In this document: piece by piece, positions 60,545 to 61,186 of the stretch
Layout: each line of letters starts with the position of its first letter
Position numbering within the stretch: position 1 is the stretch's first letter
Assembly (NCBI GenBank): GCA_028291515.1
Contig: JAQGHU010000028.1
Location: forward strand, 1 to 61,186
Reading direction: 5' to 3'
Length of the DNA: 61,186 nucleotides
Source: Schlesneria sp.
GTDB taxonomy: Bacteria > Planctomycetota > Planctomycetia > Planctomycetales > Planctomycetaceae
The notes under the pieces: model-generated
What the model saw: only the letters and a program-made list of their open reading frames with translations
What the model was told of the DNA's origin: nothing
Databases searched by the model: none
Made by a program: the position numbers and the translations under genes

Positions 60545-61059
60545 CCTTCGCATTCTCTTTATTGAGTCATTGCCATCACCCGTAACAGAGAACGTATAGC
60601 GTCTGACATGGCAATCGCAGTTTTTTAAGAATTCTGGACGATTTCTCCAGATTTTTGATCTGTGACGCGACCAATATCGGATTGGTAGTTAGGCGGAGGT
60701 GAAATTGGACAAATCTGGATTGAACGCAATACAAAAAACGGACGAGAACGAAGAGTGATTCTTCATGGATTCGGTTGTCCAGTCCCCCGCCATTTATTGC
60801 TTTCTTCCACCCGCACAATCAACCATAAAATACGTAACTATTGACAATAACAGCACTTGCGATACATACTTGTGGCGATTGCACATTGATTACAAATTTC
60901 CTCAAGAATTCGGCGAAGCTCAAGCCCTATCTCTCTTTGGGACCTCAACACAAGTGCATGGGAATTATCAACGAGACCGAGCGTACAACATTCGGACACC
61001 CTGATGGCTAGGAGGGCCATCTGGGTGTCTGATCTGTTACTCGATCTTGGAGAATTGCA
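60545..61059. other. Intergenic region with a leader hairpin
   Basis: No supported gene lies here. A 79-residue open frame at 60765-61004 lacks a ribosome-binding site. The region is A+T-rich for this window. GACACCC (60995-61001) pairs with GGGTGTC (61023-61029), with an inner ATGGC/GCCAT stem, about 31 bases before the ATG at 61060. The hairpin could be an attenuator or a leader structure, but there is no T-run. Confidence 0.45.
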
Positions 61060-61186
61060 ATGAACCATGCCGATTTTGCGAATTCTGTTGACCGGTTTTT
61101 AGATGGCAATCTCGATTTCGTTGAGGCTGCTGAATTCGACCTTCATTCAAGGGATTGCAAGGAGGGGTGTGTCAAGAAATGGACGG
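61060..61186 (+). CDS. Unidentified small protein, start only (partial)
   Basis: ATG 61060 is preceded by GGAG 7 bases upstream, and the frame is open to the right edge (42 codons). The residues seen are Asp/Asn-rich with two late cysteines (HSRDCKEGC). A His/Cys pattern of this kind occurs in zinc-binding anti-sigma or zinc-finger domains, but the fragment is too short to assign. It is likely another cargo or maintenance gene of the element. Confidence 0.4.
   Translation, partial: MNHADFANSVDRFLDGNLDFVEAAEFDLHSRDCKEGCVKKWT

Noticed and set aside
60765..61004. 79-residue open frame before the right edge
   Set aside because: There is no ribosome-binding site, and the stop lies inside a leader hairpin. 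Kept only as a note in the intergenic entry.
36179..61186. Relaxase or conjugation genes for the element
   Set aside because: None was seen in the part of the element that is in the window. The replication-relaxation family name is not evidence of a relaxase.

Overview
The window reads as a chromosomal stretch of a Planctomycetota bacterium, interrupted at a tRNA-Leu gene by the left part of a large integrated, plasmid-like element. The host assignment is an inference. It rests on gene content: an ECF sigma factor overlapping a soluble Ser/Thr kinase, a Tat-exported Gfo/Idh/MocA oxidoreductase, an M81 peptidase, PQQ-like propeller and DUF1254 secreted proteins, and an Asn/Gln/Gly-rich secreted protein. 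No rRNA or CRISPR array was seen.

Bases 1-35.7 kb look like ordinary core and accessory chromosome. A thioesterase, hemL, a secreted low-complexity protein and a sirtuin come first. A compact six-gene cluster follows (4.8-12.8 kb): carrier protein, acyl-CoA dehydrogenase, amino acid:[carrier protein] ligase, DUF1839, a GH2 glycosidase-like protein and a double alpha/beta hydrolase. The synthetase-like ligase should load an amino acid on the carrier protein, which the other enzymes may then modify. Next is an ABC importer (tandem-duplicated binding protein, STAS-domain protein, permease, ATPase), then a WbuC-like cupin, rnhA, infA, aroA, a porin, a MEKHLA protein, the sigma factor/kinase pair and a series of exported enzymes. 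Two copies of a REP-like palindrome lie at 27.5 and 29.7 kb; the second overlaps the signal-peptide region of an M48 peptidase.

At 35984-36067 there is a tRNA-Leu(CAG), followed by a tyrosine recombinase at 36179. From there to the end of the window the content is that of an integrative element: an excisionase-like HTH protein, small membrane proteins, an AbiGi-like protein, a DUF932 protein, a primase, ParA plus a ribbon-helix-helix partner with 9-bp tandem repeats and a DnaA box, a Rep initiator with spaced 17-bp iterons, and a replication-relaxation protein. The far attachment site is not in the window.

The most interesting cargo is a six-gene minus-strand operon (53.6 to 42.9 kb): DUF4007, a 1156-aa P-loop ATPase, a PAPS-reductase-like PP-loop enzyme, a protein with two GHKL ATPase domains, a receiver-like protein and an IscS/DndA-type cysteine desulfurase. 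Four of these match the parts list of Ssp-type DNA phosphorothioation. The usual restriction partners are missing, and a histidine-kinase/receiver-like pair sits inside the operon. I propose that this is a phosphorothioation-based defence or signalling system with a two-component-like sensor or effector.

The element also carries several compact palindromic or multi-stem segments (38.6, 42.7 and 59.2 kb) that may be structured RNAs or small mobile palindromes.
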